A stretch of DNA of 64,000 bases from Fallopia convolvulus (taxonomy: Eukaryota; Streptophyta; Magnoliopsida; Caryophyllales; Polygonaceae). The position numbers were made by a program, and so were the translations under genes. Shown here in pieces: positions 14,363 to 28,613 of the stretch (position 1 is the first letter of the stretch; every line of letters begins with the position of its first letter). Where the stretch lies: the NCBI GenBank assembly GCA_964016875.1, contig OZ024735.1, positions 10,215,338 through 10,279,337 of the forward strand. Direction: 5' to 3'. The notes under the pieces were generated by a model that was not told the DNA's origin, ran no database searches, and saw only the letters and a list, made by a program, of their open reading frames with translations.

Positions 14363-15640
14363 ATTGTGCATAATGTGCTTATTGGCTTGATACTATCCTC
14401 ATTCTTTATTGTGTAGAATGTGCTTATTGGCTTCTTACTATCCTCATTCTTTATGCTTATGCTTGGATGTCTCTAAAGTTCACTTGTTTTTTCTCCTTTA
14501 AAATGACTTGTCATCTAACAATGCACGCACAGTGTTCGATGCAATGTCCATGTAAATTTCACTCCTATATGTGGCATTCGGTTTCTAGGTTCAAATATAT
14601 GCTTTTATTCGACCGATCTTGATTTTATTGTGCAGAATGTGATTATTGGCTTGATACTATCCTCATTCTTTATGCTTATGCCTAGATGTCTTTAAAGTTC
14701 ACTTGTTTTTTTTCCTTTTGCCTTTAAAAATTGACTTGTGATCTAACATTACACGCCAAGTGTTCGATAAAATGTCCATTTAAATATCCGTCCTAAATGT
14801 GGCATTCGGTTTCTAGGTTTGAATTTATGCTTTTATTCGATCGGTCTTGATTTTGTAGTGCAGAATGTGTTTATTGGCTTCATACTATCCTCATTCTTTA
14901 TGCTTATGCCTAGATGTCTTTAAAGTTCACTTGATTTTTCTACTTTGGCCTTTAAAATGACTTGTGATCTAACATTGCACGGCAAGTGTTTGATGAAATG
15001 TCCATGTAAATGTCACTCCTAAATGTGGAATTCGGTTTCTAGGTTCGAATTTATGCTTTTATTCCATCGGTCTTGATTTTGTAGTGCAGAATGTTCTTAT
15101 TAGCTTGATACTATCCTCATTCTTTATGCTTATGCCTAGATGTCTTTAAAGTTCACTTGTGTTTTCTCCTTTTGCCTTTAAAAAATAACTTGTGATCTAA
15201 CATTACACGCTAAGTGTTCGATGAAATGTCCATGTAAATGTCACTCCTAAATGTGGCAATCGGTTTCTAGGTTCGAATTTATGCTTTTATTCGATCGGAC
15301 AATATTTTGTAGTGCAGAATGTGTTTATTGGCTTCATACTATCCTCATTCTTTATGCTTATGCCTAAATATGTTTAAAGTTCACTTTTTTTTTCTCCTTT
15401 TGCCTTTAAAATGACTTGTGATCTAACAATGCACGCAAAGTGTTCGATGCAATTTCCATGTAAATTTCACTCCTATATGTGGCATTCGGTTTATAGGTTC
15501 AAATTTATGCTTTTAATCGACCGGTCTTGATTTTATTGTGCATAATGTGCTTATTGGCTTGATACTATCCTCATTCTTTATTGTGTAGAATGTGCTTATT
15601 GGCTTCTTACTATCCTCATTCTTTATGCTTATGCTTGGAT
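14363..15640 (+). repeat. Aberrant monomers with 45-bp internal duplication, 1172 bp apart
   Basis: At 14363 and again at 14408 the block ATTGTG..AATGTGCTTATTGG occurs twice in one monomer, so 45 bp of that monomer are tandemly doubled (about 14363-14452). The identical abnormal monomer recurs at about 15535-15624, and ATAGGTTCAAATTTATGC lies at 14321 and 15493, 1172 bp apart. Five normal monomers plus the 45-bp gain, less a short loss in the T/C tract near 14490, account for this non-integral period. The second copy therefore arose by segmental duplication after the 45-bp event. Confidence 0.8.
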
Positions 15641-15997
15641 GTCTCTAAAGTTCACTTGTTTTTTCTCCTTTGGCCTTTAAAAAATGACTTGTCATCTAAC
15701 ATTGCCAGCCAAGTGTTCGATGAAATGTCCATGTAAACGTCACTCCTAAATGTGGCATTCGGTTTCTAGGTTCGAATTTATACTTTTATTCGATCGGACT
15801 TTATTTTGTAGTGCATTGGTGCTTATTGGCTTCATACTATCCTCATTCTTTATGCTTATGCCTAAATATGTTTAAAGTTCACTTTTTTTTTCTCCTTTTG
15901 CTTTAAAACGACTTGTGATCTAACATTGCACGCCAAGTGTTCGATGCAATGTCCATGTAAATGTCACTCCTAAATGTGGCATTCGGTTTCTAGGTTT

Positions 15998-18900
15998 GAA
16001 TTTGTGCTTTTGTTCGATCGGTCTTGATTTTGTAGTGCAGAATGTGCTTATTGGCTTGATACTATCCTCATTCTTTATGCTTATGCCTAGATGTCTTTAA
16101 AGTTTACTTGTGTTTTCTCCCTTTGCCTTTAAAAATTGACTTGTGATCTAACATTGCATGCCAAGTGTTCGATGATATGTCCATCTAATTGTCACTCCTA
16201 AATGTGGCATTCGGTTTCTAGGTTCGAGTTTATGCTTTTATTCAATCGGTCTTGATTTTGTAGTGCAGAATGTGCTTATTGGCTTGATACTATCCTCATT
16301 CTTTATTCTTATGCCTAGATGTCTTTAAAGTTCATTTGTTTTTTCTCCTTTTGCCTTTATAAATTGACTTGTGATCTAACATTAAACGCTAAGTGTTCGA
16401 TAAAATGTCTATTTAAATATCACTCCTAAATGTGGCATTCGGTTTCAAGGTTTGAATTTATGCTTTTATTCGATCGGTCTTGATTTTGTAGTGTAAAATG
16501 TGCTTATTGGCTTGATACTATCCTCATTCTTTATGCTTATGCCTGGATGTCTTTAAAGTTCACTTCTATTTTCTCCATTTGCCTTTAAATATCGACTTGT
16601 GATCTAACATTGCATGCCAAGTGTTCGATGATATGTCCTTGTAACCGTCACTCCTAAATGTGGCATTCGGTTTCTAGGTTCGAATTTATGCTTTTATTCA
16701 ATCGGTCTTGATTTTGTAGTGTAGAATGTGCTTATTGGCTTCTTACTATCCTCATTCTTTATGCTTATGCCTGGATGTCTCTAAAGTTCACTTATTTTTT
16801 CTCCTTTTGCCTTTAAAATGACTTGTAATCTAACAATGCACGCAAAGTGTTTGATGCAATGTCCATGTAAATTTCACTCCTATATGTGGCATTCGGTTTC
16901 TAGGTTCAAATTTATGCTTTTATTCGACCGATCTTGATTTTATTGTGCAGAATGTGCTTATTGGCTTGATAATATCCTCATTCTTTATGCTTATGCCTAG
17001 ATGTCTTTAAAGTTCACTTGTTTTTTCTCCTTTTGCCTTTAAAATTTTACTTGTGATCTAACATTACACTCCAAGTGTTCGTTAAAATGTCGATTTAAAT
17101 ATCACTCCTAAATGTGGCATTCGGTTTCTAGGTTTGAATTTATGCTTTTATTCGATCGGTCTTGATTTTGTAGTGCAGAATGTGTTTATTGGCTTCATAC
17201 TATCCTCATTCTTTATGCTTATGCCTAGATGTCTTTAAAGTTCACTTGTTTTTTCTCCTTTTGCCTTTAAAAAATGACTTGTGATCAACATTGCAAGCCA
17301 AGTGTTCGATGAAATGTCCATGTAAATGTCACTCCTAAATGTGGCATTCGGCTTCTAGGTTCGAATTTATGCTTTTATTCGATCGGACTTTATTTTCTAG
17401 TGTAATGGTGCTTATTGGCTTCATACTATCCTCATTCTTTATGCTTATGCCTAAATATGTTTAAAGTTCACTTTTTTTTCTCCTTTTGCTTTAAAACGAC
17501 TTGTGATCTAACATTGCACGCCAAGTGTTCGATGCAATGTCCATGTAAATGTCACTCCTAAATGTGGCATTCGGTTTCTAGGTTTGAATTTGTGCTTTTG
17601 TTCGATCGGTCTTGATTTTGTAGTGCAGAATGTGCTTATTGGCTTGATACTATCCTCATTCTTTATGCTTATGCCTAGATGTCTTTAAAGTTTACTTGTG
17701 TTTTCTCCCTTTGCCTTTAAAAATTGACTTGTGATCTAACATTGCATGCCAAGTGTTCGATGATATGTCCATCTAATTGTCACTCCTAAATGTGGCATTC
17801 GGTTTCTAGGTTCGAGTTTATGCTTTTATTCAATCGGTCTTGATTTTGTAGTGCAGAATGTGCTTATTGGCTTGATACTATCCTCATTCTTTATTCTTAT
17901 GCCTAGATGTCTTTAAAGTTCATTTGTTTTTTCTCCTTTTGCCTTTATAAATTGACTTGTGATCTAAATGTGGCATTCGGTTTCTAGGTTTGAATTTGTG
18001 CTTTTGTTCGATCGGTCTTGATTTTGTAGTGCAGAATGTGCTTATTGGCTTGATACTATCCTCATTCTTTATGCTTATGCCTAGATGTCTTTAAAGTTTA
18101 CTTGTGTTTTCTCCCTTTGCCTTTAAAAATTAACTTGTGATCTAACATTGCATGCCAAGTGTTCGATGATATGTCCATCTAATTGTCACTCCTAAATGTG
18201 GCATTCGGTTTCTAGGTTCGAGTTTATGCTTTTATTCAATCGGTCTTGATTTTGTAGTGCAGAATGTGCTTATTGGCTTGATACTATCCTCATTCTTTAT
18301 TCTTATGCCTAGATGTCTTTAAAGTTCATTTGTTTTTTCTCCTTTTGCCTTTATAAATTGACTTGTGATCTAACATTAAACGCTAAGTGTTCGATAAAAT
18401 GTCCATTTAAATATCACTCCTAAATGTGGCATTCGGTTTCAAGGTTTGAATTTATGCTTTTATTCGATCGGTCTTGATTTTGTAGTGTAGAATGTGCTTA
18501 ATTGCTTGATACTATCCTCATTCTTTATGCTTATGCCTAGATGTCTTTGAAGTTCACTTCTATTTTCTCCATTTGCCTTTAAATATTGACTTGTGATCTA
18601 ACATTGCATGCCAAGTGTTCGATGATATGTCCTTGTAACCGTCACTCCTAAATGTGGCATTCGGTTTCTAGGTTCGAATTTATGCTTTTATTCAATCGGT
18701 CATGATTTTGTAGTGTAGAATGTGCTTATTGGCTTCTTACTATCCTCATTCTTTATGCTTATGCCTGGATGTCTCTAAAGTTCACTTGTTTTTTCTCCTT
18801 TTGGCTTTAAAATGACTTGTAATCTAACAATGCACGCAAAGTGTTTGATGCAATGTCCATGTAAATTTCACTCCTATATGTGGCATTCGGTTTCTAGGTT

Positions 18901-19475
18901 CAAATTTATGCTTTTATTCGACCGATCTTGATTTTATTGTGCAGAATGTGCTTATTGGCTTGATATTATCCTCATTCTTTATGCTTATGCCTAGATGTCT
19001 TTAAAGTTCACTTGTTTTTTCTCCTTTTGCCTTTAAAATTTTACTTGTGATCTAACATTACACTCCAAGTGTTCGTTAAAATGTCGATTTAAATATCACT
19101 CCTAAATGTGGCATTCGGTTTCTAGGTTTGAATTTATGCTTTTATTCGATCGGTCTTTATTTTGTAGTGCAGAATGTGTTTATTGGCTTCATACAATCCT
19201 CATTCTTTATGCTTATGCCTAGATGTCTTTAAAGTTCAATTGTTTTTTCTCCTTTTGCCTTTAAAAAATGACTTGTGATCAACATTGCAAGCCAAGTGTT
19301 CGATGAAATGTCCATGTAAATGTCACTCCTAAATGTGGCATTCGGTTTCTAGGTTCGAATTTATTCTTTTATTCGATCGGACTTTATTTTCTAGTGTAAT
19401 GGTGCTTATTGGCTTCATACTATCCTCATTCTTTATGCTTATGCCTAAATATGTTTAAAGTTCACTTTTTTTTCT
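15998..19475 (+). repeat. Higher-order repeat, period 1994 bp, including a deleted monomer
   Basis: The variant GAATTTGTGCTTTTGTTCG lies at 15998, 17586 and 17992. TGTAATGGTGCTTATTGG lies at 17401 and 19395, and the ACCGTC variant at 16646 and 18640; both pairs are 1994 bp apart. The period is not a whole number of monomers because the monomer near 17945-17990 has lost about 50 bp: GTGATCTAAATGTGGC replaces the usual stretch between two CTAA tetranucleotides. Similarity ends near 19475, where the second copy switches to a CTTTTTCTTTAAAACGAC monomer type. Confidence 0.82.
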
Positions 19476-21869
19476 CCTTTTTCTTTAAAACGACTTGTGA
19501 TCTAACATTGCACGCCATGTGTTCGATGATATGTCCATGTAAATGTCACTCCTAAATATCGCATTCGGTTTCTAGGTTCGAATTTATGCTTTTATTCGAT
19601 AGGTCTTGATTTTATAGTGCAGAATGTGCTTATTGGCTTGATACTATCCTCATTCTTTATGCTTATGCCTAGATGTCTTTAAAGTTCCCTTGTTTTTTCT
19701 TCTTTTGCCTTTAAAATGACTTGAGATCTAACATTGCACGCCAAGTGTTCGATGATATGTCCATCTAAATGTCACTTCTAAATGTGGCATTCGGTTTCTA
19801 GGTTCGAATTTATGCTTTTAATCGATCGGTCTTGATTTTGCAGTGCAGAATGTGCTTATTGGCTTGATACTATCCTCATTCTTTATGCTTATGCCTAGAT
19901 GTCTTTAAAGTTCACTTGTTTTTTCTCCTTTTGCCTTTAAAATGACGTGATGTAACAATGCACGCCAAGTGTTCGATGAAATGTCCATGTAAATTTCACT
20001 CGTATATGTGGCATTCGGTTTCTAGGTTCAAATTTATGCTTTTATTCGACCGGTCTTGATTTTATAGTACAGAATGTGCTTATTGGCTTGATACTATCCT
20101 CATTCTTTATGCTTATGCCTATATGTCTTTAAAGTTCACTTGTTTTTTCTCCTTTTGCCTTTAAAAATTGACTTGTGATCTAACATTACACGCCAAGTGT
20201 TCGATAAAATGTCCATTTAAATATCACTCCTAAATGTGGCATTCGGTTTCTAGGTTTGAATTTATGCTTTTATTCGATCGGTCTTGATTTTGTAGTGCAG
20301 AATGTGTTTATTGGCTTCATACTATCCTCATTCTTTATGCTTATGCCTAGATGTCTTTAAAGTTCACTTGTTTTTTCTCCTTTTGCCTTTAAAAAATGAC
20401 TTGTGATCTAACATTGCAAGCCAAGTGTTCGATGAAATGTCCATGTAAATGTCACTCCTAAATGTGGCATTCGGTTTCTAGGTTTGAATTTATACTTTTA
20501 TTCGATCGGACTTTATTTTGTAGTGCATTGGTGCTTATTGGCTTCATACTATCCTCATTCTTTATGCTTATGCCTAAATATGTTTAAAGTTCACTTTTTT
20601 TTTCTCCTTTTGCTTTAAAACGACTTGTGATCTAACATTGCACGCCAAGTGTTCGATGCAATGTCCATGTAAATGTCACTCCTAAATGTGGCATTCCGTT
20701 TCTAGGTTTGAATTTGTGCTTTTGTTCGATCGGTCTTGATTTTGTAGTGCAGAATGTGCTTATTGGTTTGATACTATCCTCATTCTTTATGCTTATGCCT
20801 AGATGTCTTTAAAGTTTACTTGTGTTTTCTCCCTTTGCCTTTAAAAATTGACTTGTGATATAACATTGCATGCCAAGTGTTCGTTGATATGTCCATCTAA
20901 TTGTCACTCCTAAATGTGGCATTCGGTTTCTAGGTTCGAGTTTATGCTTTTATTCAATCGGTCTTGATTTTGTAGTGTAGAATGTGCTTATTGGCTTCTT
21001 ACTATCTTCATTCTTTATGCTTATGCCTGAATGTCTCTAAAGTTCACTTGTTTTTTCTCCTTTTGCCTTTAAAATGATTTGTAATCTAACAATGCACGCA
21101 AAGTGTTTGATGCAATGTCCATGTAAATTTCACTCGTATTTGTGGCATTCGGTTTCTAGGTTCAAATTTATGCTTTTATTCGACCGATCTTGATTTTATT
21201 GTGCAGAATGTGCTTATTGGCTTGATACTATCCTCATTCTTTATCTTTATGCCTAGATGTCTTTAAAGTTCACTTGTTTTTTTCCTTTTGCCTTTAAAAT
21301 TTTACTTGTGATCTAACATTACACTCCAAGTGTTCGTTAAAATGTCCATTTAAATATCACTCCTAAATGTGGCATTCGGTTTCTAGGTTTGAATTTATGC
21401 TTTTATTCGATCGGTCTTGATTTTGTAGTGCAGAATGTGTTTATTAGCTTCATACTATCCTCATTCTTTATGCTTATGCCTAGATGTCTTTAAAGTTCAA
21501 TTGTTTTTTCTCCTTTTGCCTTTAAAAAATGACTTGTGATCTAACATTGCAAGCCAAGTGTTCGATGAAATGTCCATGTAAATGTCACTCCTAAATATGG
21601 CATTCGGTTTCTAGGTTCGAATTTATGCTTTTATTCGATCGGACTTTATTTTGTAGTGTATTGGTGCTTATTGGCTTCAAACTATCCTCATTCTTTATGC
21701 TTATGCCTAAATATGTTTAAAGTTCACTTTTTTTTCTCCTTTTTCTTTAAAACGACTTGTGATCTAACATTGCACGCCATGTGTTCGGTGATATGTCCAT
21801 GTAAATGTCACTCCTAAATGTCGCATTCGGTTTCTAGGTTTGAATTTGTGCTTTTGTTCGATCGGTCTT

Positions 21870-24800
21870 GATTTTGTAGTGCAGAATGTGCTTATTGGCT
21901 TGATACTATCCTCATTCTTTATGCTTATGCCTAGATGTCTTTAAAGTTTACTTGTGTTTTCTCCCTTTGCCTTTAAAAATTGACTTGTGATCTAACATTG
22001 CATGCCAAGTGTTCGATGATATGTCCATCTAATTGTCACTCCTAAATGTGGCATTCGGTTTCTAGGTTCGAGTTTATGCTTTTATTCAATCGGTCTTGAT
22101 TTTGTAGTGCAGAATGTGCTTATTGGCTTGATACTATGCTCATTATTTATTCTTATGCCTAGATGTCTTTAAAGTTCATTTGTTTTTTCTCCTTTTGCCT
22201 TTATAAATTGACTTGTGATCTAACATTACACGCCAAGTGTTCGATAAAATGTCCATTTAAATATCACTCCTAAATGTGGCATTCGGTTTCTAGGTTTGAA
22301 TTTATGCTTTTATTCGATCGGTCTTGATTTTGTAGTGTAAAATGTGCTTATTGGCTTGATACTATCCTCATTTTTATGCTTATGCCTAGATGTCTTTAAA
22401 GTTCACTTGTTTGTTCTCCTTTTGCCTTTAAAAATTGACTTGTGATCTAACATTACACGCCAAGTGTTCGATAAAATGTCCATGTAAATGTCACTCCTAC
22501 ATGTGGCATTCGGTTTCTAGGTTCGAATTTATGCTTTTATTCGATCGGACTTTATTTTGTAGTGCATTGGTGCTTATTGACTTCATACTATCCTCATTCT
22601 TTATGATTATGCCTAAATATGTTTAAAGTTCACTTTTTTTTTCTCCTTTTGCTTTAAAACGACGTGTGATCTAACATTGCACGCCATGTGTTCGATGATA
22701 TGTTCATGTAAATGTCACTCCTAAATGTGGCATTCGATTTCTAGGTTCGAATTTATGCTTTCATTCGACCGGTCTTGATTTTATAGTGCAGAATGTGCTT
22801 ATTGGCTTGATACTATCCTCATTCTTTATGCTTATGCCTAGATGTCTTTAAAGTTCACTTGTTTTTTCTCCTTTTGCCTTTAAAAATTGACTTGTGATCT
22901 AACATTACACGCCAAGTGTTCGATAAAATGTCCATTTAAATGTCACTCCTAAATGTGGCATTCGGTTTCTAGGTTTGAATTTATGCTTTTATTCGATCGG
23001 TCTTGATTTTGTAGTACAGAATGTGCTTATTCGCTTGATACTCTCCTCATTCTTTATGCTTATGCCTAGATGTCTTTAAAATTCATTTCTTTTTTCTCCT
23101 TTTGCCTTTAAAAATTGATTTGTGATCTTAGATTACACGCCAAGTGTTCGATGAAATGTCCATGTAAATGTCACTCCTAAATGTGGCATTCGGTTTCTAG
23201 GTTTGAATTTATGCTTTTATTCGATCGGTCTTGATTTTGTAGTGCAGAATGCGCTTATTGGCTTGATACTATCCTCATTCTTTATGCTTATGCCTAGATG
23301 TCTTTAAAGTTTACTTGTGTTTTCTCCCTTTGCCTTTAAAAATTGACTTGTGATCTAACATTGCATGCCAAGTGTTCGATGATATGTCCATCTAATTGTC
23401 ACTCCTAAATGTGGCATTCGGTTTCTAGGTTCGAGTTTATACTTTTATTCAATCGGTCTTGATTTTGTAGTGCAGAATGTGCTTATTGGCTTGATACTAT
23501 GCTCATTATTTATTCTTATGCCTAGATGTCTTTAAAGTTCATTTGTTTTTTCTCCTTTTGCCTTTATAAATTGACTTGTGATCTAACATTACACGCCAAG
23601 TGTTCGATAAAATGTCCATTTAAATATCACTCCTAAATGTGGCATTCGGTTTCTAGGTTTGAATTTATGCTTTTATTCGATCGGTCTTGATTTTGTAGTG
23701 TAAAATGTGCTTATTGGCTTGATACTATCCTCATTTTTATGCTTATGCCTAGATGTCTTTAAAGTTCACTTGTTTGTTCTCCTTTTGCCTTTAAAAATTG
23801 ACTTGTGATCTAACATTACACGCCAAGTGTTCGATAAAATGTCCATGTAAATGTCACTCCTACATGTGGCATTCGGTTTCTAGGTTCGAATTTATGCTTT
23901 TATTCGATCGGACTTTATTTTGTAGTGCATTGGTGCTTATTGACTTCATACTATCCTCATTCTTTATGCTTATGCCTAAATATGTTTAAAGTTCACTTTT
24001 TTTTTCTCCTTTTGCTTTAAAACGACGTGTGATCTAACATTGCACGCCATGTGTTCGATGATATGTTCATGTAAATGTCACTCCTAAATGTGGCATTCGA
24101 TTTCTAGGTTCGAATTTATGCTTTCATTCGACCGGTCTTGATTTTATAGTGCAGAATGTGCTTATTGGCTTGATACTATCCTCATTCTTTATGCTTATGC
24201 CTAGATGTCTTTAAAGTTCACTTGTTTTTTCTCCTTTTGCCTTTAAAAATTGACTTGTGATCTAACATTACACGCCAAGTGTTCGATAAAATGTCCATTT
24301 AAATGTCACTCCTAAATGTGGCATTCGGTTTCTAGGTTTGAATTTATGCTTTTATTCGATCGGTCTTGATTTTGTAGTACAGAATGTGCTTATTCGCTTG
24401 ATACTCTCCTCATTCTTTATGCTTATGCCTAGATGTCTTTAAAATTCATTTCTTTTTTCTCCTTTTGCCTTTAAAAATTGATTTGTGATCTTAGATTACA
24501 CGCCAAGTGTTCGATGAAATGTCCATGTAAATGTCACTCCTAAATGTGGCATTCGGTTTCTAGGTTTGAATTTATGCTTTTATTCGATCGGTCTTGATTT
24601 TGTAGTGCAGAATGCGCTTATTGGCTTGATACTATCCTCATTCTTTATGCTTATGCCTAGATGTCTTTAAAGTTTACTTGTGCTTTCTCCCTTTGCCTTT
24701 AAAAATTGACTTGTGATCTAACATTGCATGCCAAGTGTTCGATGATATGTCCATCTAATTGTCACTCCTAAATGTGGCATTCGGTTTCTAGGTTCGAGTT

Positions 24801-25200
24801 TATGCTTTTATTCAATCGGTCTTGATTTTGTAGTGCAGAATGTGCTTATTGGCTTGATACTATGCTCATTATTTATTCTTATGCCTAGATGTCTTTAAAG
24901 TTCATTTGTTTTTTCTCCTTTTGCCTTTATAAATTGACTTGTGATCTAACATTACACGCCAAGTGTTCGATAAAATGTCCATTTAAATGTCACTCCTAAA
25001 TGTGGCATTCGGTTTCTAGGTTTGAATTTATGCTTTTATTCGATCGGTCTTGATTTTGTAGTGTAAAATGTGCTTATTGGCTTGATACTATCCTCATTTT
25101 TATGCTTATGCCTAGATGTCTTTAAAGTTCACTTGTTTGTTCTCCTTTTGCCTTTAAAAATTGACTTGTGATCTAACATTACACGCCAAGTGTTCGATGC
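21870..25200 (+). repeat. Hexamer higher-order repeat, period 1363 bp, about 2.4 copies
   Basis: Repeated landmarks lie 1363 bp apart: the CCATCTAATTGTCACTCC monomer near 22024, 23387 and 24750; TATGCTCATTATTTATTC near 22136, 23500 and 24862; and the CTACATGTGGC monomer near 22498 and 23861. The third copy stops near 25195-25265, where the next monomer changes to ATGCAATGTCC and CGGTCGTGATTTTATAATG. Copies differ at only a few positions by eye. Confidence 0.87.
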
Positions 25201-28200
25201 AATGTCCATGTAAATGTCACTCCTACATGTGGCATTCGGTTTCTAGGTTCGAATTTATGCTTTTATTCGATCGGTCGTGATTTTATAATGCAGAATGTGT
25301 TTATTGGCTTGATACTATCCTCATTCTTTATGTTTATGCCTAAATTTCTTAAAAGTTCATTTGTTTTTTCTTCTTTTGCCTTTTAAATGACTTGTGATCT
25401 AACATTGCACACCAAGTGTTCGATGATATGCCGATGTAAATGTCCCTCCTAAATGTGGCATTTGGTTGCTAGGTTCGAATTTATGCTTTCATTCGACCGG
25501 TCTCGATTTTATAGTGCAGAATGTGCTTATTGGCTTGATACTATCCTCATTCTTTATGCTTATGCCTAGATGTCTTTAAAGTTCACTTGTTTTTTCTCCT
25601 TTTGCCTTTAAAAATTGACTTGTGATCTAACATTACACGCCAAGTGTTCGATGAAATGTCCATGTAAATGTCACTCCTAAATGTGGCATTCGGTTTCTAG
25701 GTTTGAATTTATGCTTTTATTCGATCGGTCTTGATTTTGTAGTGCAGAATGTGCTTATTGGCTTGATACTATCCTCATTCTTTATGCTTATGCCTAGATG
25801 TCTTTAAAGTTCACTTCTATTTTCTCCATTTGCCTTTAAATATTGACTTGTGATCTAACATTGCATGCCAAGTGTTCGATGATATGTCCTTGTAACCGTC
25901 ACGCTTAAATGTGGCATTCGGTTTCTAGGTTCGAATTTATACTTTTATTCAATCGGTCTTTATTTTGTAGTGCAGAATCTGCTTATTGTCTTTATACTAT
26001 CCTCATTCTTTATTCTTATGCCTGGAAGTCTTTAAAGTTCACTTGTTTGTTCTCCTTTTGCCTTTAAAAATTGACTTGTGATCTAACATTACACGCCAAG
26101 TGTTCGATGAAATGTCCATGTAAATGTCACTCCTACATGTGGCATTCGGTTTCTAGGTTCGAATTTATGCTTTTATTTGACCGGTCTTGATTTTATAGTG
26201 TAGAATGTGCTGATTGGGTTGATACTATCCTCATTCTTTATGCTTATGCCTAGAAGTTTTTAAAGTTCACTTGTTTTTTCTCCTTTTGCCTTTAAAATGA
26301 GTTGTGATCTAACATTGCACGTCAATTGTTTGATGAAATGTCCATTTAAATGTCACTCCTAAATGTGGCATTCGATTTCTAGGTTCGAATATATGCTTTT
26401 AATCGATCGGTCTTGATTTTATAGTGCAGAATGTGCTTAGTGGCTTGATACTACCCTCATTCTCTATGTTTATGCCTCGATGTCTTTAAAATTCACTTGT
26501 TTTTTCTCCTTTTGCCTTTAAAAATTGACTTGTGCTCTAATATTACACGCCAAGTGTTCGATTAAATGTCCATGTAAATGTCACTCCTAAATGTGGCATT
26601 CGGTTTCTTGGTTCGAATTTATGTGTTTATTCGATCGATCTTGATTTTATAGTGCGGAATGTGTTTATTGGCTTGATACTATCCTCATTCTTTATGCTTA
26701 TGCCTAGATCTGTTTAAAGATCACTTGTTTTTTTTCTTCGTCTGCCTTTAAAACAACTTGTGATCTAACATTGCACGCCATGTGTTCGATGATATGTCCA
26801 TGTAAATGTCACACCTAAATGTGGCTTTCGGTTTCTAGGTTCGAATTTATGCTTTTATTCGATCGGTCTTCATTTTATAATGAAGAATGTGTTTATTGGC
26901 TTGATGCTATCCTCATTCTTTATGCTTATGCCTAAATGTCGTAAAAGTTCATTTGTTTTTTCACCTTTTGCCTTTTAAAAGACTTGTGATCTAACATTGC
27001 ACACCAAGTGTTCGATGATATGTCCATGTAAATGTCCCTCCTAAATGTGGCATTTGGTTTCTAGGTTCGAATTTATGGTTTTATTCGATCGATCTTGATT
27101 TTATAGTACAGAATGTTCTTATTGGCTTGATACTATCTTCATTCTTTATGCTTATGCCTAGATGTCTTTAAAGTTCACATATTTTTTGTCCTTTTGCCTT
27201 TAAAAATTGACTTGTGATCTAACATTACATGCCAAGTGTTCGATGAAATGTCCATGTAAATGTCACTCCTAAATGTGGCATTTGGTTTCTAGGTTCGAAT
27301 TATGCTTTTATTTGATCGGTCGAGATTTTGTAGTGCAGAATATGCTTATTGGCTTGATCCTAGCTTCATTCTTTACGCTTATGCCTAGATGTCTTTAAAG
27401 TTCACTTGATTTTTCTACTTTTGCCTTTAAAATGACTTGTGATCTAACATTACATGCCAAGTGTTCGATGAAATGTCCATGTAAATGTCACTCCTAAATG
27501 TGGCATTTGGTTTCTAGGTTCGAATTATGCTTTTATTTGATCGGTCGAGATTTTGTAGTGCAGAATATGCTTATTGGCTTGATCCTAGCTTCATTCTTTA
27601 TGCTTATGCCTAGATGTCTTTAAAGTTCACTTGTGTTTTCTCCCTTTGCATTTAAAAATTGACTTGTGATATAACATTGCATGCCAAGTGTTCGATGATA
27701 TGTCCATGTAACTGTCACTCCTAAATGTGGCATTCGGTTTCTAGGTTCGAATTTATGCTTTTATTCAATCAGTTTTGATTTTGTAGTGCAGAATGTGCTT
27801 ATTGGCTTCATACTATCCTCATTCTTTATGCTTATGCCTAGATGGCTCTAAAATTCACTTGTTTTTTCTACTTTTGCCTTTAAAATGACTTGTGATCAAA
27901 CATTGCACGCCAAGTGTTCGATGCAATGTCCATGTAAATGTCACTCCTACATGTGGCATTCGGTTTCTAGGTTCGAATTTATGCTTTTATTCGATCGATC
28001 GTGATTTTATAATGCAGAATGTGTTTATTGGCTTGATACTATCCTCATTCTTTATGTTTATGCCTAAATGTCTTAAAAGTTCATTTGTTTTTTCTTCTTT
28101 TGCCTTTTAAATGACTTGTGATCTAACATTGCACACCAAGTGTTCGATGATATGCCGATGTAAATGTCCCTCCTAAATGTGGCATTTGGTTGCTAGGTTC

Positions 28201-28613
28201 GAATTTATGGTTTTATTCGATCGGTCTTGATTTTATAGTACAGAATGTTCTTATTGGCTTGATACTATCTTCATTCTTTATGCTTATGCCTAGATGGCTC
28301 TAAAATTCACTTGTTTTTTCTACTTTTGCCTTTAAAATGACTTGTGATCTTAGATTACACGCCAAGTGTTCGATGAAATGTCCATGTAAATGTCACTCCT
28401 AAATGTGGCATTCGGTTTCTAGGTTTGAATTTATGCTTTTATTCGATCGGTCTTGATTTTGTAGTGCAGAATGTGCTTATTGGCTTGACACTATCCTCAT
28501 TCTTTATGCTTATGCCTAGATGTCTTTAAAGTTCACTTGTGTTTTCTCCCTTTGCCTTTAAAAATTGACTTGTGATATAACATTGCATGCCAAGTGTTTG
28601 ATGATATATCCAT

